64,000 nt of DNA, taken from contig NZ_JAENHP010000006.1 of NCBI RefSeq assembly GCF_016834655.1, positions 62,001-126,000 on the forward strand, read 5' to 3'. Origin of the DNA: Paractinoplanes ovalisporus (lineage in GTDB: Bacteria > Actinomycetota > Actinomycetes > Mycobacteriales > Micromonosporaceae). Below are positions 38,245 through 46,723 of the stretch, in pieces. The translations under genes were made by a program, and so were the position numbers. Under the pieces are notes generated by a model, which worked only from the letters and a program-made list of their open reading frames with translations, made no database searches and was not told the DNA's origin. The number at the start of each line of letters is the position of its first letter. The stretch's first letter is position 1.

Positions 38245-39999
38245 TCAGGAGCCGGAAGAGGACGCCTTGCTGCTCGCCGACTCGGCCGCGTTGGCCGAGC
38301 TGGTCGTGCCGGTCGGCGTGGACACCGAGTTGGACGCGCTGGATCCACCAGAGCTGGAACCGCCGGAGCTGGAACCGCCCGAGCTGGACCCACCCGAGCT
38401 GGAACCGCCGGAACTCGAGCCACCGGAGTTCGACCCGCCGCCCGAGGGGCTCTCGCCGCCACCCGTCGCCGGGGGCGTCGTGGCCGGCGGCGGATTGGTG
38501 GCCGGTGGCGTGGTGGCGGGCGGGGTCGTGGCCGGGGGTGTCGTTGCGGGCGGCGTGGTGGCGGGCGGCGTCGTCGCCGGCGGCGTGGTGACCGGAGGCG
38601 TCGTGACCGGCGGCGTCGTCACCGGCGGGGTGGTGACCGGAGGCGTGGTGCCGGGCGGGGTCGTGCCGGGCGGGGTGGTTCCCGGAGGCGTCGTGCCCGG
38701 CGGGGTGGTTCCCGGCGGTGGCGTCGTCGGCGGCCGGCCCGGCGTGGTCGGGTTGCCGGGCGTCACCGGGTCGGGGTCGGGGCTGCCCAGCTCGGGACCC
38801 TGGACGATGCCTTCGATCGAGCCGAACACCCGCGTGGCCTGGAACAGGCGCGACCAGCGGACGGGCGTCAGCCGCACGTTGAGACCCGTGCGCGGGGCCT
38901 CGACCATCATGCCGTCACCCGCGTACATCGCGACGTGGTGGATGCCCCGCCAGCTGTTCGTGTAGCTGAAGAACAGCAGGTCGCCGGGGAGCAGCGAGTA
39001 ACGCGAGACGACCTTGTTGCGGGTCTGCCAGTACTGGTCGCGGGAGACGCGGGTCAGCTGGAAACCGACCGAGCGGTATGCCGCGTACATCAGGCCGGAG
39101 CAGTCGTATTCGTCCGGGCCCTCTTCGGACCAGACGTATGGGTCGCCGCGCTGAGCCAGCGCGAACCGCAACGCCTGCATGGCCCGGGCGTCGGCGCCGC
39201 GACCAGCCTCGGCCCCGGCCAGGAAGCCCGCGCCGAGCGCGCTGTCGACCCCGGCCTGGCTGGCCTCGGCGGCGGCGATCTCGTCGGCGTGCGCGAGCTC
39301 GAGGCGCTGCTGGGCGGCCTGCTTCTGGGTCAGCTGGGTGTTGAGCTTGGTGTATTTCGCCGCGAGATCGGAATAGCGCGCGCTGCTCACCGTCTGGTCG
39401 TCGAGGGCGAGCTGAGCGGTGATCTGGGCCAGCTCGATCTGACGGGCGATGGCCTGCTGGGTGCCGTCGCCGCGCTGGAGGCGGGCCAGGTCGCCGAGGT
39501 CGGAGAGCCCGCCGAGGCCACCCGGCGGCATCGCGGCGGCGTCGATCACCGACTGGGCGGCGGCGTCGGCGGCGGAGGTCTGCGCCGTCTGCAAGGTCTC
39601 GGACGCCTGCTTGTATTTCAGCTGGGCCGCGGTCTGCTGGTCACGGGCGAGATCGCGGTCTTGTTCGAGCTGGATCAGCTGGTCGCCCAGGGTGGCGACC
39701 TCGTTGCGACCCTTTTCGATCTGCTGGAGGACCGGGCTCGAAGCGGCGCCGGCCAGCGAGGCGGCCGGGGTCGCGGCCTTCTGACCGGGCATGGCCAGGG
39801 TGCCGAGGGCCATCGGGCGGGAGCCGACGTCGGGCACGGCGACGCTGAACGTGTCTTGCGGGGCGGCGGCCGGGTCGGCGAAGGCCGGGACGGGCTGGAA
39901 AAGGGCAGCAATAGTGGCAGCCACGGTCGAAAGCAGCACAGGACGCCACAACAGGGGCGCGCTGCGTGATCGCCGGACTCCAACTCGTGCTGTCGCCAT
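38245..39999 (-). CDS. Secreted NlpC/P60 peptidoglycan hydrolase
   Basis: A 584-aa exported cell-wall endopeptidase. A signal peptide (LLSTVAATIAALFQPVPAFA) is followed by a coiled-coil region at about 85-245 (LQQIEKGRNEVATLGDQLIQ...) typical of RipA/CwlO-type hydrolases. The NlpC/P60 domain (about 275-390) has catalytic Cys300 in EYDCSGLMYAAYRS and His in GIHHVAMYAGDGMM. After residue 410 there is a repetitive tail of TTPPG, TTPPV and TTPPA pentapeptides, then Gly/Ser-rich sequence, which may act as a wall-spanning spacer. The start MATARVGVRRSRSAPLLW fits an export signal. Divergent from mqnE. Confidence 0.9.
   Translation of the reverse strand: MATARVGVRRSRSAPLLWRPVLLSTVAATIAALFQPVPAFADPAAAPQDTFSVAVPDVGSRPMALGTLAMPGQKAATPAASLAGAASSPVLQQIEKGRNEVATLGDQLIQLEQDRDLARDQQTAAQLKYKQASETLQTAQTSAADAAAQSVIDAAAMPPGGLGGLSDLGDLARLQRGDGTQQAIARQIELAQITAQLALDDQTVSSARYSDLAAKYTKLNTQLTQKQAAQQRLELAHADEIAAAEASQAGVDSALGAGFLAGAEAGRGADARAMQALRFALAQRGDPYVWSEEGPDEYDCSGLMYAAYRSVGFQLTRVSRDQYWQTRNKVVSRYSLLPGDLLFFSYTNSWRGIHHVAMYAGDGMMVEAPRTGLNVRLTPVRWSRLFQATRVFGSIEGIVQGPELGSPDPDPVTPGNPTTPGRPPTTPPPGTTPPGTTPPGTTPPGTTPPGTTPPVTTPPVTTPPVTTPPVTTPPATTPPATTPPATTPPATTPPATTPPATNPPPATTPPATGGGESPSGGGSNSGGSSSGGSSSGGSSSGGSSSGGSSSGGSSASNSVSTPTGTTSSANAAESASSKASSSGS
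38470..38740. repeat. 15-bp tandem repeats coding TTPP(G/V/A)
   Basis: About 16-18 units of the GGCGTGGTGxCGGGC type within the hydrolase gene encode a pentapeptide array in the wall-spanning tail. Confidence 0.8.
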
Positions 40000-40216
40000 G
40001 TGCTCCCCGTCCGCCGCGGTGTCGCCACCGCATGCCGTTCCCCCTAAAGACTTACCTCACGCCTTGCATGCCTGTCGATTGATCGAAGGTGAAAGAAGGC
40101 TGGGAATCCGGTGACCAACCGCGTGACCTGCACCGCCGCCCGAACGGCCCGATCAAGATCACTAACGGCAGGACGTACGCTCGACGGCGAGGAACCGAAA
40201 GAGGGGCGCACACCAC

Positions 40217-41386
40217 ATGGATGCCGGACTGAAGCGCGAGCTCGAGGCCAAGGTCTACGCGGGTGAGCGGTTGAGCCGTTCCGACGGTGAGGCGCTCTAC
40301 GCCAGCGACGACCTGGCGTGGCTCGGCCGGCTGGCCCACCACAAGCGCACCGAGCTCAACGGCGACCGCGTGATGTTCAACGTCAACCGGCACCTCAACC
40401 TGACCAACGTGTGCAGTGCCAGTTGTGCGTACTGCTCGTTCCAGCGCAAGCCGGGCGAGAAGGACGCGTACACGATGCGCATCGAGGAGGCCGTGGCCAA
40501 GGCCAAGGAGATGGAGGACGAGCAGCTCACCGAGTTGCACATCGTCAACGGCCTGCACCCCTCGCTGCCGTGGCGTTATTACCCCAAGGTGCTGCGTGAG
40601 CTGAAGGCCGCTCTGCCCGATGTGAAGCTCAAGTGCTTCACCGCCACCGAGGTTCAGTGGTTCGAGAAGATCAGCGGCCGGCCGGCCAGTGAGATCCTCG
40701 ACGAGCTGATGGACGCCGGGCTCGAGTCGCTGACCGGGGGCGGCGCCGAGATCTTCGACTGGGAGGTCCGGCAGCACATCGTCGACCACAACACCCACTG
40801 GGAAGACTGGTCGCGCATCCACCGGCTGGCCCACGAGAAGGGCATGAAGACGCCGGCCACCATGCTCTACGGCCACATCGAGGAGCCCCGGCACCGCGTC
40901 GACCACGTGATGCGGCTGCGCGAGCTGCAGGACGAGACCGGTGGCTTCGCCGTCTTCATCCCGCTGCGCTACCAGCACGACTTCCACGACTCGCAGGACG
41001 GCAAGGTGCGCAACCGGCTCCAGGAGCGCACCACGATGGCCGCGCCGGCCGAGTCGCTCAAGACGTTCGCCGTGTCGCGCCTGATGTTCGACAACGTGCC
41101 GCACGTGAAGTGCTTCTGGGTCATGCACGGCCTCTCGGTCGCGCAGCTCACGCTGAACTTCGGCGCCGACGACCTCGACGGCTCGGTGGTCGAATACAAG
41201 ATCACCCACGACGCCGACTCGTACGGCACCCCGAACACGATGCACCGCGACGACCTGCTCGAACTCATCTGGGACGCGGGTTTCCAGCCGGTCGAGCGCA
41301 ACACGCGGTATGAGGTCGTGCGTGAGTACGACCGGGCGCCGTCCCTGGCCGAGCGGCGCAGCGAGCCGCAGAAGGTCTGGGCCTGA
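40217..41386 (+). CDS. mqnE: Aminofutalosine synthase (radical SAM)
   Basis: A 389-aa radical SAM enzyme that joins the MqnA product to SAM to give aminofutalosine in menaquinone synthesis. The cluster motif is NVCSASCAYCSF (Cys66, Cys70, Cys73; CX3CX2C). HIVNGLHPSLPWRYY, LTGGGAEIFDWEVR and EYKITHDADSYGTPN match streptomycete MqnE closely, which separates it from the related MqnC. AAAGAGGGG lies about 10 bases before the ATG. A TACGCT -10-like box (40176-40181) precedes it. It is divergent from the NlpC/P60 gene. Confidence 0.93.
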   Translation: MDAGLKRELEAKVYAGERLSRSDGEALYASDDLAWLGRLAHHKRTELNGDRVMFNVNRHLNLTNVCSASCAYCSFQRKPGEKDAYTMRIEEAVAKAKEMEDEQLTELHIVNGLHPSLPWRYYPKVLRELKAALPDVKLKCFTATEVQWFEKISGRPASEILDELMDAGLESLTGGGAEIFDWEVRQHIVDHNTHWEDWSRIHRLAHEKGMKTPATMLYGHIEEPRHRVDHVMRLRELQDETGGFAVFIPLRYQHDFHDSQDGKVRNRLQERTTMAAPAESLKTFAVSRLMFDNVPHVKCFWVMHGLSVAQLTLNFGADDLDGSVVEYKITHDADSYGTPNTMHRDDLLELIWDAGFQPVERNTRYEVVREYDRAPSLAERRSEPQKVWA

Positions 41387-41411
41387 GCCCAACGCGTACG
41401 CTGAACCCGTC

Positions 41412-41846
41412 ATGACGGACACGCAGAGCGAGCGCCGCCCGCGCCGCGACCCCAGTGGACGCCTGGCCACGATCGGTGACCTCGTCGGCACCGCCATGGC
41501 CGGGCTGGTGACGGGCGCCGTCCTGCTGCTGATCCTCGAGGCGATCCTGTCGCTGACCCACGTCTCCGAGTTCGGCGACACCAGCGGCTGGCTCGCGATC
41601 ATCCTGCCGGTCTGGCTGTTCGTCGAGGAGTTCCGGGCCGAGGGCTTCGGCGCCTCGCGCGTGGTGGTCGCCCTGCTGTCGGCCGGTTTCGCCGTGGCCG
41701 CCGGCATGACGGTGGCCGGTTTCGCCGCGAGCCAGTTCGAGTTCCCGACCTTGGTCAGCGGGCTGGCCGGTGCGGCCGGCTTCACCGTCGTCTACTGCCT
41801 GATCTGGTTCTACGGCCTGCGCTGGCTCAACGACCGCAACGGCTAG
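41412..41846 (+). CDS. Small integral membrane protein
   Basis: A 144-aa protein with four predicted helices (TAMAGLVTGAVLLLILEAIL, WLAIILPVWLFVEEF, VVVALLSAGFAVAAGMTVAGF, LAGAAGFTVVYCLIWFYGL) and a charged N-terminus. I do not recognise a function. It starts 25 bases after mqnE and is probably co-transcribed with it. Confidence 0.78.
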   Translation: MTDTQSERRPRRDPSGRLATIGDLVGTAMAGLVTGAVLLLILEAILSLTHVSEFGDTSGWLAIILPVWLFVEEFRAEGFGASRVVVALLSAGFAVAAGMTVAGFAASQFEFPTLVSGLAGAAGFTVVYCLIWFYGLRWLNDRNG

Positions 41847-41857
41847 GGAGAGGGAAA

Positions 41858-42133
41858 ATGAGTCCCGCCATCAAATACACGCTGGGCCGGATCGGCCTGT
41901 TCGTGATCGTCCTCGGGGCCCTTTCCTTCGCGCCGCTCAACCTCCTGGTCGCCGGCATGATCGCGATCGTGGTGTCGGCCGTCGCGTCCTATTTCCTGCT
42001 CGCCAAGTGGCGCAACGAGATGAACGAGCAGCTGGCCGGCGCCGTCACCCGCCGCAAGGCCGAGAAGGACCGGCTGCGCGCCGCCCTGGCCGGCGACGAG
42101 GAAGCGGCCTCCGAGGGCGACCGCGCCAAGTGA
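41858..42133 (+). CDS. DUF4229-like membrane protein
   Basis: A 91-aa protein: MSPAIKYTLGRIGLFVIVLG, a second helix (LLVAGMIAIVVSAVASYFLL), then a charged cytosolic tail with repeated Arg/Lys/Glu. This matches DUF4229 as I recall it, a family often next to mqnE in actinobacteria. The AGGGAGAGGG ribosome site is just upstream of the ATG. Function unknown. Confidence 0.82.
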   Translation: MSPAIKYTLGRIGLFVIVLGALSFAPLNLLVAGMIAIVVSAVASYFLLAKWRNEMNEQLAGAVTRRKAEKDRLRAALAGDEEAASEGDRAK

Positions 42134-42159
42134 CATGCGGTTGATCAAGCTCCGCGTGG

Positions 42160-42300
42160 GATAGCGTCGGAGGGACCGCGTTCAGCGAAGCCGGTGCGAG
42201 TCCGGCGCTGTCCCGCAACTGTGTGCCCGTTCCGTGCCGGGACGGGCGAGCCAGGTCGCCTGGACGCCGGTCGCGAACCAGCGCTCCCGGGGAGGGGCGC
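42160..42300 (+). ncRNA. Cobalamin (adenosylcobalamin) riboswitch aptamer
   Basis: The conserved core is visible: GAAGCCGGTGCGAGTCCGGC (42187-42206), then GCTGTCCCGCAACTGT, and further on GAGCCAGGTCGCCTGG. These are the diagnostic blocks of the cobalamin aptamer. It sits in the leader of a BtuFCD-type transporter, which fits repression of B12 uptake by B12. A TTGATC (42141-42146) and TAGCGT (42162-42167) pair 15 bases apart may be the promoter, in which case the aptamer begins slightly later; the exact ends are estimates. Confidence 0.88.
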
Positions 42301-42328
42301 CTCGCGGACGGACCGCCCCCGAGGCCTC

Positions 42329-42382
42329 GTCGGCGAAGCACCCGGCCGACATCCGTCGGCACAGCACCCGGCCGACCGGAGG
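42329..42382 (+). promoter_or_regulatory. Candidate expression platform of the riboswitch
   Basis: Four alternating complementary hexamers precede the gene: GTCGGC (42329-42334), GCCGAC (42345-42350), GTCGGC (42355-42360), GCCGAC (42371-42376), followed by GGAGG at 42378-42382. The outer pairs (1:2 and 3:4, 10-base loops) exclude the inner pair (2:3, 4-base loop). The 3:4 hairpin ends one base before the ribosome site and could block it. Confidence 0.55.
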
Positions 42383-42387
42383 ACCTC

Positions 42388-43323
42388 ATGAAACGCGTGC
42401 TCACGGCTGCCCTCGCGGCCACCACCCTGCTCGTCGCCGGCGCCTGCGGCGGCAACGACGACACCGACACACCGTCGGGCACCTCGCCCTCCAGCGCGGC
42501 CAGTGCGTCGTACCCGGTGACCGTCGGCGACCTCACGCTGGACAAGCAGCCCGAGAAGATCGTCTCGTTGAGCGCGACCGCCACCGAGATGCTGTTCGCC
42601 ATCGGGGCCGGCCCGCAGCTGACCGCCGTCGACGACCAGTCGAACTATCCGGCCGACGCGCCGAAGACCGACCTGTCCGGATTGAAGCCGAACGCCGAGG
42701 CGATCGCGGCCAAGGATCCCGACCTGGTCATCCTCTCCAACGACATCGACAAGATCGTGTCGCAGCTGGACGCTCTGAAGATCCCGACCTTCCTGGTGGC
42801 GGCCTCGACCGACCTCGACGGCACGTACGAGGAGATCGGTGAGCTGGGCACGCTGACCGGGCACAAGGCCGAGGCCGACGCGCTCAACGAGAAGATGAAG
42901 GCCGACATCGACAAGATCGTCAAGGACGTGCCGAAGCGGAGCACGCCGCTGAGCTACTACTACGAGCTCGACCCGACGTTCTACTCGGTCACGTCGAAGA
43001 CGTTCGTCGGCTCGATCTTCTCGATGTTCGGCATGGAGAACGTGGCCGACGCCGCCGACGCGGACGGCGCCAAGGGCGGCTATCCCCAGCTCTCCCAGGA
43101 GGCGCTGGTCAAGTCCGATCCGGACACGATCTTCCTGGCCGACAGCAAGTGCTGCCAGCAGTCGCCGCAGACCGTGGCCGCCCGCAAGGGCTGGAGCACG
43201 ATCACGGCCGTGAAGAGCAATCAGATCTACGCGCTGGACGACGACATCGCCTCCCGCTGGGGCCCGCGCACGGTCGACCTCGTGCGCGCCATCGCCGACG
43301 CGGTGGCCAAGGTCCCCGCGTGA
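42388..43323 (+). CDS. btuF: Cobalamin ABC transporter substrate-binding lipoprotein
   Basis: A 311-aa periplasmic-binding-type lipoprotein of the BtuF/FepB class (cluster A-II). The signal MKRVLTAALAATTLLVAGAC ends in a lipobox-like Cys. QPEKIVSLSATATEMLFAIG and the DLVILSNDI / VSQLDALKIPTFLV segments are family blocks. B12 as substrate is inferred from the cobalamin riboswitch and the BtuCD-like partners; iron-siderophore proteins share this fold. GGAGG lies 5 bases before the ATG. The last 4 bases overlap the permease gene. Confidence 0.85.
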   Translation: MKRVLTAALAATTLLVAGACGGNDDTDTPSGTSPSSAASASYPVTVGDLTLDKQPEKIVSLSATATEMLFAIGAGPQLTAVDDQSNYPADAPKTDLSGLKPNAEAIAAKDPDLVILSNDIDKIVSQLDALKIPTFLVAASTDLDGTYEEIGELGTLTGHKAEADALNEKMKADIDKIVKDVPKRSTPLSYYYELDPTFYSVTSKTFVGSIFSMFGMENVADAADADGAKGGYPQLSQEALVKSDPDTIFLADSKCCQQSPQTVAARKGWSTITAVKSNQIYALDDDIASRWGPRTVDLVRAIADAVAKVPA

Positions 43324-44405
43324 CAGCTCTGCTCCGGGACAACCGGAGCGCCGTGCTCAAGCCGGCCGGCCTGCGGGCCGGCTGGCTGGCCGGTGGTGTC
43401 GTCGCGGTGCTGATCGCCCTGATCGCCGGGCTGGCCTTCGGCTCGGTGTCGCTGCCGCCGGCCGGGGTCGCGGTGGAAATGCTCAACCTCGTCCCCGGCG
43501 TGCATCTGCACAGTGGACTCTCCGACCGCGAGGTGGCCATCCTCACCGAGCTGCGGCTGCCCCGGGTCGTGCTCGGGCTGCTCGTCGGTGGCCTGCTCGC
43601 CCTGGCCGGGGCCGCCTACCAGGGCGTCTTCCGCAACCCGCTGGCCGACCCGCACCTGCTCGGGGTCGCGGCCGGCGCGGGCCTCGGCGTCACCGCGGTG
43701 ATCTCGCTGCGGGCCGGGGCGACCGGTGACGCGACGGCCGACCTGCCGATCGGGGTGCCGGTCGCGGCCTTCGCGGGCGCGCTGCTCGCGGTCGCGCTGA
43801 CCTGGCTGCTCGGTGCGGCCGGGGGTCGCGACCGCTCACCCGCCACGCTGATCCTGGCCGGGGTGGCGGTCTCGTCGTTCCTGGCCGCAGGGCAGACCTT
43901 CCTCATGCAGCAGCACGTCGACACGCTGCGGGAGGTCTATTCCTGGCTGCTCGGCCGGCTGGCCACCGCCGGCTGGCACGACGTGCTGATCGTCCTCCCG
44001 TACGCGGTGGTGACCGCCGTGATCGTGCTCGCCCAGCGCCGCGAGCTCGACGTGCTGACCGTCGGCGACGAGGAGGCGAGCGGTCTCGGGCTGCATCCGC
44101 AGCGCAGCCGCTACCTGCTGATCGTGGCCGCCTCACTGGGCACGGCGGCCGCGGTCTCGGTCTCGGGCCTGATCGGTTTCGTCGGCATCATCGTCCCGCA
44201 CACGATGCGACTGCTGGCCGGGCCCAGCTACCGCTCGATCCTGCCGCTCTCGGTGCTGTTCGGGGGCGCCTTCCTGGCCCTGGCCGACCTGCTCGCCCGT
44301 ACGGCCGGAGGTCAGGCCGAGATCCCGATCGGCGTGGTCACCGCCTTCTTCGGCGCGCCGTTCTTCATCGTCGTGCTGCGCCGCAGCCGGGCCGGCGCCG
44401 CATGA
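43320..44405 (+). CDS. btuC: Cobalamin ABC transporter permease
   Basis: A 361-aa FecCD/BtuC-type permease with about ten helices. The blocks LRLPRVVLGLLVGGLLALAGAAYQGVFRNPLADPHLLGV and GFVGIIVPHTMRLLAGPSYR are characteristic. The GTG start overlaps the btuF stop (GTGA), and the end overlaps the ATPase start (ATGA). Confidence 0.9.
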   Translation: MTALLRDNRSAVLKPAGLRAGWLAGGVVAVLIALIAGLAFGSVSLPPAGVAVEMLNLVPGVHLHSGLSDREVAILTELRLPRVVLGLLVGGLLALAGAAYQGVFRNPLADPHLLGVAAGAGLGVTAVISLRAGATGDATADLPIGVPVAAFAGALLAVALTWLLGAAGGRDRSPATLILAGVAVSSFLAAGQTFLMQQHVDTLREVYSWLLGRLATAGWHDVLIVLPYAVVTAVIVLAQRRELDVLTVGDEEASGLGLHPQRSRYLLIVAASLGTAAAVSVSGLIGFVGIIVPHTMRLLAGPSYRSILPLSVLFGGAFLALADLLARTAGGQAEIPIGVVTAFFGAPFFIVVLRRSRAGAA

Positions 44406-45166
44406 TCAGGGTCAACGACCTGCGCGTACGCCTGGACGGCAACCCGATCGTCGACGGCGTGGACCTGGACGTGGCCCGGGGCGAGTGGGTCATGGTGATC
44501 GGTCCCAACGGGGCCGGCAAGTCGACCGCGTTGCGCGCGATCGGGGGCCTTCTTCCCTTCACCGGCACCGTCGAACTGAACGGCCGGCCGGTCGACACGC
44601 TGCCCCGCCGCGAGCGCGCGAAGACGATCGCCATGGTCAACCAGACGCCGACGGTGCCGCCCGCGATGCGCGTCCTCGACTACGCGCTCCTCGGCCGTAC
44701 GCCGTACATCCCCCCGCTCGGCCGGGAATCCGCCACCGATCTGGCCGCCGTCGAGGAGGTGCTGGAGTCGCTGGACGTCGCGCAGTTCGCCGGGCGGCGG
44801 CTCGAGACGCTCTCGGGCGGCGAACGGCAGCGGGTGTTCCTGGCCCGCGCGCTCGCCCAGGGCGCCGGCATCCTGCTGCTCGACGAGCCGACCAGCGCGC
44901 TCGACATCGGGCACCAGCAGGAGGTGCTCGAGCTGATCGACCGGCTGCGGGCCGAGCGCGGCCTGACCGTGCTCGCCACCATGCACGACCTCTCCGTCGC
45001 CGGGGAGTACGCCGATCGCATGGTGCTGCTGGCCGGCGGGACCGTGGCCGCGGCGGGACCGGCCCGAGCCGTGCTGACCGAGGAGAACCTGGCCGAGCAC
45101 TACCGGGTCCGCGTACGCATCATCGAGGGCGAGCACGGTCCGCTGGTGGTACCCGTACGGGGCTAG
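44402..45166 (+). CDS. btuD: Cobalamin ABC transporter ATP-binding protein
   Basis: A 254-aa ATPase: Walker A (GPNGAGKST), Q-loop region (VNQTPTVPP), signature LSGGERQR, Walker B (ILLLDEPTSALD) and H-loop (ATMHDLS). It completes the BtuFCD set. Its TAG stop shares the tetramer CTAG (45163-45166) with the stop of the convergent VOC gene. Confidence 0.92.
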   Translation: MIRVNDLRVRLDGNPIVDGVDLDVARGEWVMVIGPNGAGKSTALRAIGGLLPFTGTVELNGRPVDTLPRRERAKTIAMVNQTPTVPPAMRVLDYALLGRTPYIPPLGRESATDLAAVEEVLESLDVAQFAGRRLETLSGGERQRVFLARALAQGAGILLLDEPTSALDIGHQQEVLELIDRLRAERGLTVLATMHDLSVAGEYADRMVLLAGGTVAAAGPARAVLTEENLAEHYRVRVRIIEGEHGPLVVPVRG

Positions 45167-45915
45167 GAAGGTCTGCCGGCGAGGACGGCGAACCAGCCGC
45201 CCTGGGCGTCGGCGAGCACGGCGTAGCGGCCGATCGGAAGAGTGGTCGGGGGACGCACGATCGAGCCGCCCAGCGTGAGCGCCCGGTCCGTCGCGGCGTC
45301 GCAGTCGGGCACCGCGAAGTAGACCGTCCAATGCGGACCCACGTCATCGTGCCATTCCTCGGCGAGCATCGGCTGGATCCCGCACACGGGGGTCTCGTGC
45401 ACCTTCGCCACCACGTACGGGATGCCGGACATCGAGCTGTTGCGGAACTGCCAGCCGAAGACCGCCCGGTAGAACCCCATCGAGGCGTCGAGGTCGCGGG
45501 TGTTCAGCTCGTTCCAGGTCAGCGCGCCGGGCACGTCGAACAGTTCGGCCCCGCGCATCGTGCCCGGCTCCCACACGCTGAACGGCGCGCCGCCCGGGTC
45601 GAGGAACGCGGCCATCCGGCCCTGGTCCTGCACGTCGAACGGGGGCACCAGCACCTTGCCGCCGGACGCGGCGACCCGGGCGGCGACCCCGTCGGCGTCG
45701 TCGGTGCCGATGTAGGTGCTCCAGGCGGTCGGCTGGCCCACCCCGTAGAGCGGGCCGGCGCCGGCGACCGCCCGCCCGTTCAGCAGGAAGGTGGTGTAGT
45801 CGCCGGCGACGTCCGCCGTCCAACCGAACAGGCGCGTGTAGAACCGTTCCGCGTCAACGGGATCGGCGGTACCCAGATCGACCCACGCGGGTGATCCGGG
45901 AGTCGATGGGGTCAT
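45163..45915 (-). CDS. VOC family protein with two glyoxalase-type domains
   Basis: A 250-aa protein with two tandem vicinal-oxygen-chelate domains: WVDLGTADPVDAERFYTRLFGW begins the first and WNELNTRDLDASMGFYRAVFGW the second. Members of this group are often hydroxylase-like or of unknown substrate. The ATG at 45915 (MTPSTPGSPAWVDLGT) is chosen; an in-frame start at 46017 would overlap the exporter gene and lacks homology. Convergent with btuD; the stops overlap. Confidence 0.85.
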   Translation of the reverse strand: MTPSTPGSPAWVDLGTADPVDAERFYTRLFGWTADVAGDYTTFLLNGRAVAGAGPLYGVGQPTAWSTYIGTDDADGVAARVAASGGKVLVPPFDVQDQGRMAAFLDPGGAPFSVWEPGTMRGAELFDVPGALTWNELNTRDLDASMGFYRAVFGWQFRNSSMSGIPYVVAKVHETPVCGIQPMLAEEWHDDVGPHWTVYFAVPDCDAATDRALTLGGSIVRPPTTLPIGRYAVLADAQGGWFAVLAGRPS

Positions 45916-45965
45916 GGCCGCATCGTCGCATCGCGCACCTTTGGACGGGCTTAAGTGTCGTGGTT

Positions 45966-46706
45966 CTAGCTGAACCGCCGACCCTCGTCCCGTCGATAGG
46001 CCCACACGGCCACCCAACCTAGGGTGATCGTCCAGCCCGCCAATGCGGCGATCGAGCTGAAATCGTACGGAAAGTCACTGACCGCGGCCCACATGAGCCG
46101 GGCCGCCCCGCCGGTCGGCAGGTAGGGCGCCAGGTCCTCGACGAACCCGGGCGCCATGCCGGGGCCGGTCATCAGGCCGCCCAGGAACGCCAGCGGGAAG
46201 AACAGCAGCTGAGCCACCACGACCGCGGCCTTCTGGGGCATCGAGTAGCCGATCGCGAGTCCCATCAGGATGAACGGGATGGCGATGACCACGGTCGTGG
46301 CCAGGGCGACCAGGAAGGCGGTCATCGTCACGGTGGCCTCGGTGAGGAACGCGGCGATCAGGATCACCGGCAGCAGCGAGACCAGCATCAGGGTCAGGCC
46401 GGCCATGACACGACCGGCGAAGCGCGGTCCGGCCCCGGCGGGCAGAGTGCGCACGTACGGATCCCAGGGCTGCGCCCGGTCCTCCGACACCCCCACGCCG
46501 TACTGGAAGAGGTTGGTCGACATCACCGAGAACGTGACCATCGAGGCGGTCGCGGCCGTCGCGTACTCGGCGTTGCTGCCGACGAACGGGACGACAAAGG
46601 CGAGCATCGCCGCGGCCGGGAAGAACGCGCTGCCGAACAGGGCGATCGGGATGCGGGCGGTCTCGATCAACTGGAACCGGGCATGGGTCATCGCGAGCGA
46701 AGTCAT
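45966..46706 (-). CDS. ABC-2 type exporter permease
   Basis: A 246-aa membrane protein with six helices (ALFGSAFFPAAAMLAFVVPF, VMAGLTLMLVSLLPVILIAAF, TAFLVALATTVVIAIPFILMGLAIG, VVVAQLLFFPLAFLGGLM, IAALAGWTITLGWVAVWAYRR). It pairs with the ATPase encoded immediately upstream. The ATG at 46706 has GAGGAG 6 bases before it. Together they resemble DrrAB-type drug or lipid exporters. Confidence 0.88.
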   Translation of the reverse strand: MTSLAMTHARFQLIETARIPIALFGSAFFPAAAMLAFVVPFVGSNAEYATAATASMVTFSVMSTNLFQYGVGVSEDRAQPWDPYVRTLPAGAGPRFAGRVMAGLTLMLVSLLPVILIAAFLTEATVTMTAFLVALATTVVIAIPFILMGLAIGYSMPQKAAVVVAQLLFFPLAFLGGLMTGPGMAPGFVEDLAPYLPTGGAARLMWAAVSDFPYDFSSIAALAGWTITLGWVAVWAYRRDEGRRFS

Positions 46707-46723
46707 CAGGATCTCCTCAGGCT

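Noticed and set aside
38470..38740. CRISPR-like array
   Set aside because: The regular repeats are in-frame 15-bp units coding TTPP pentapeptides within a real gene; there are no spacers and no cas genes.
40217..41386. MqnC (cyclic dehypoxanthine futalosine synthase) as the identity of the radical SAM gene
   Set aside because: The blocks HIVNGLHPSLPWRYY, LTGGGAEIFDWEVR and the CSASCAYCSF motif follow MqnE, not MqnC.
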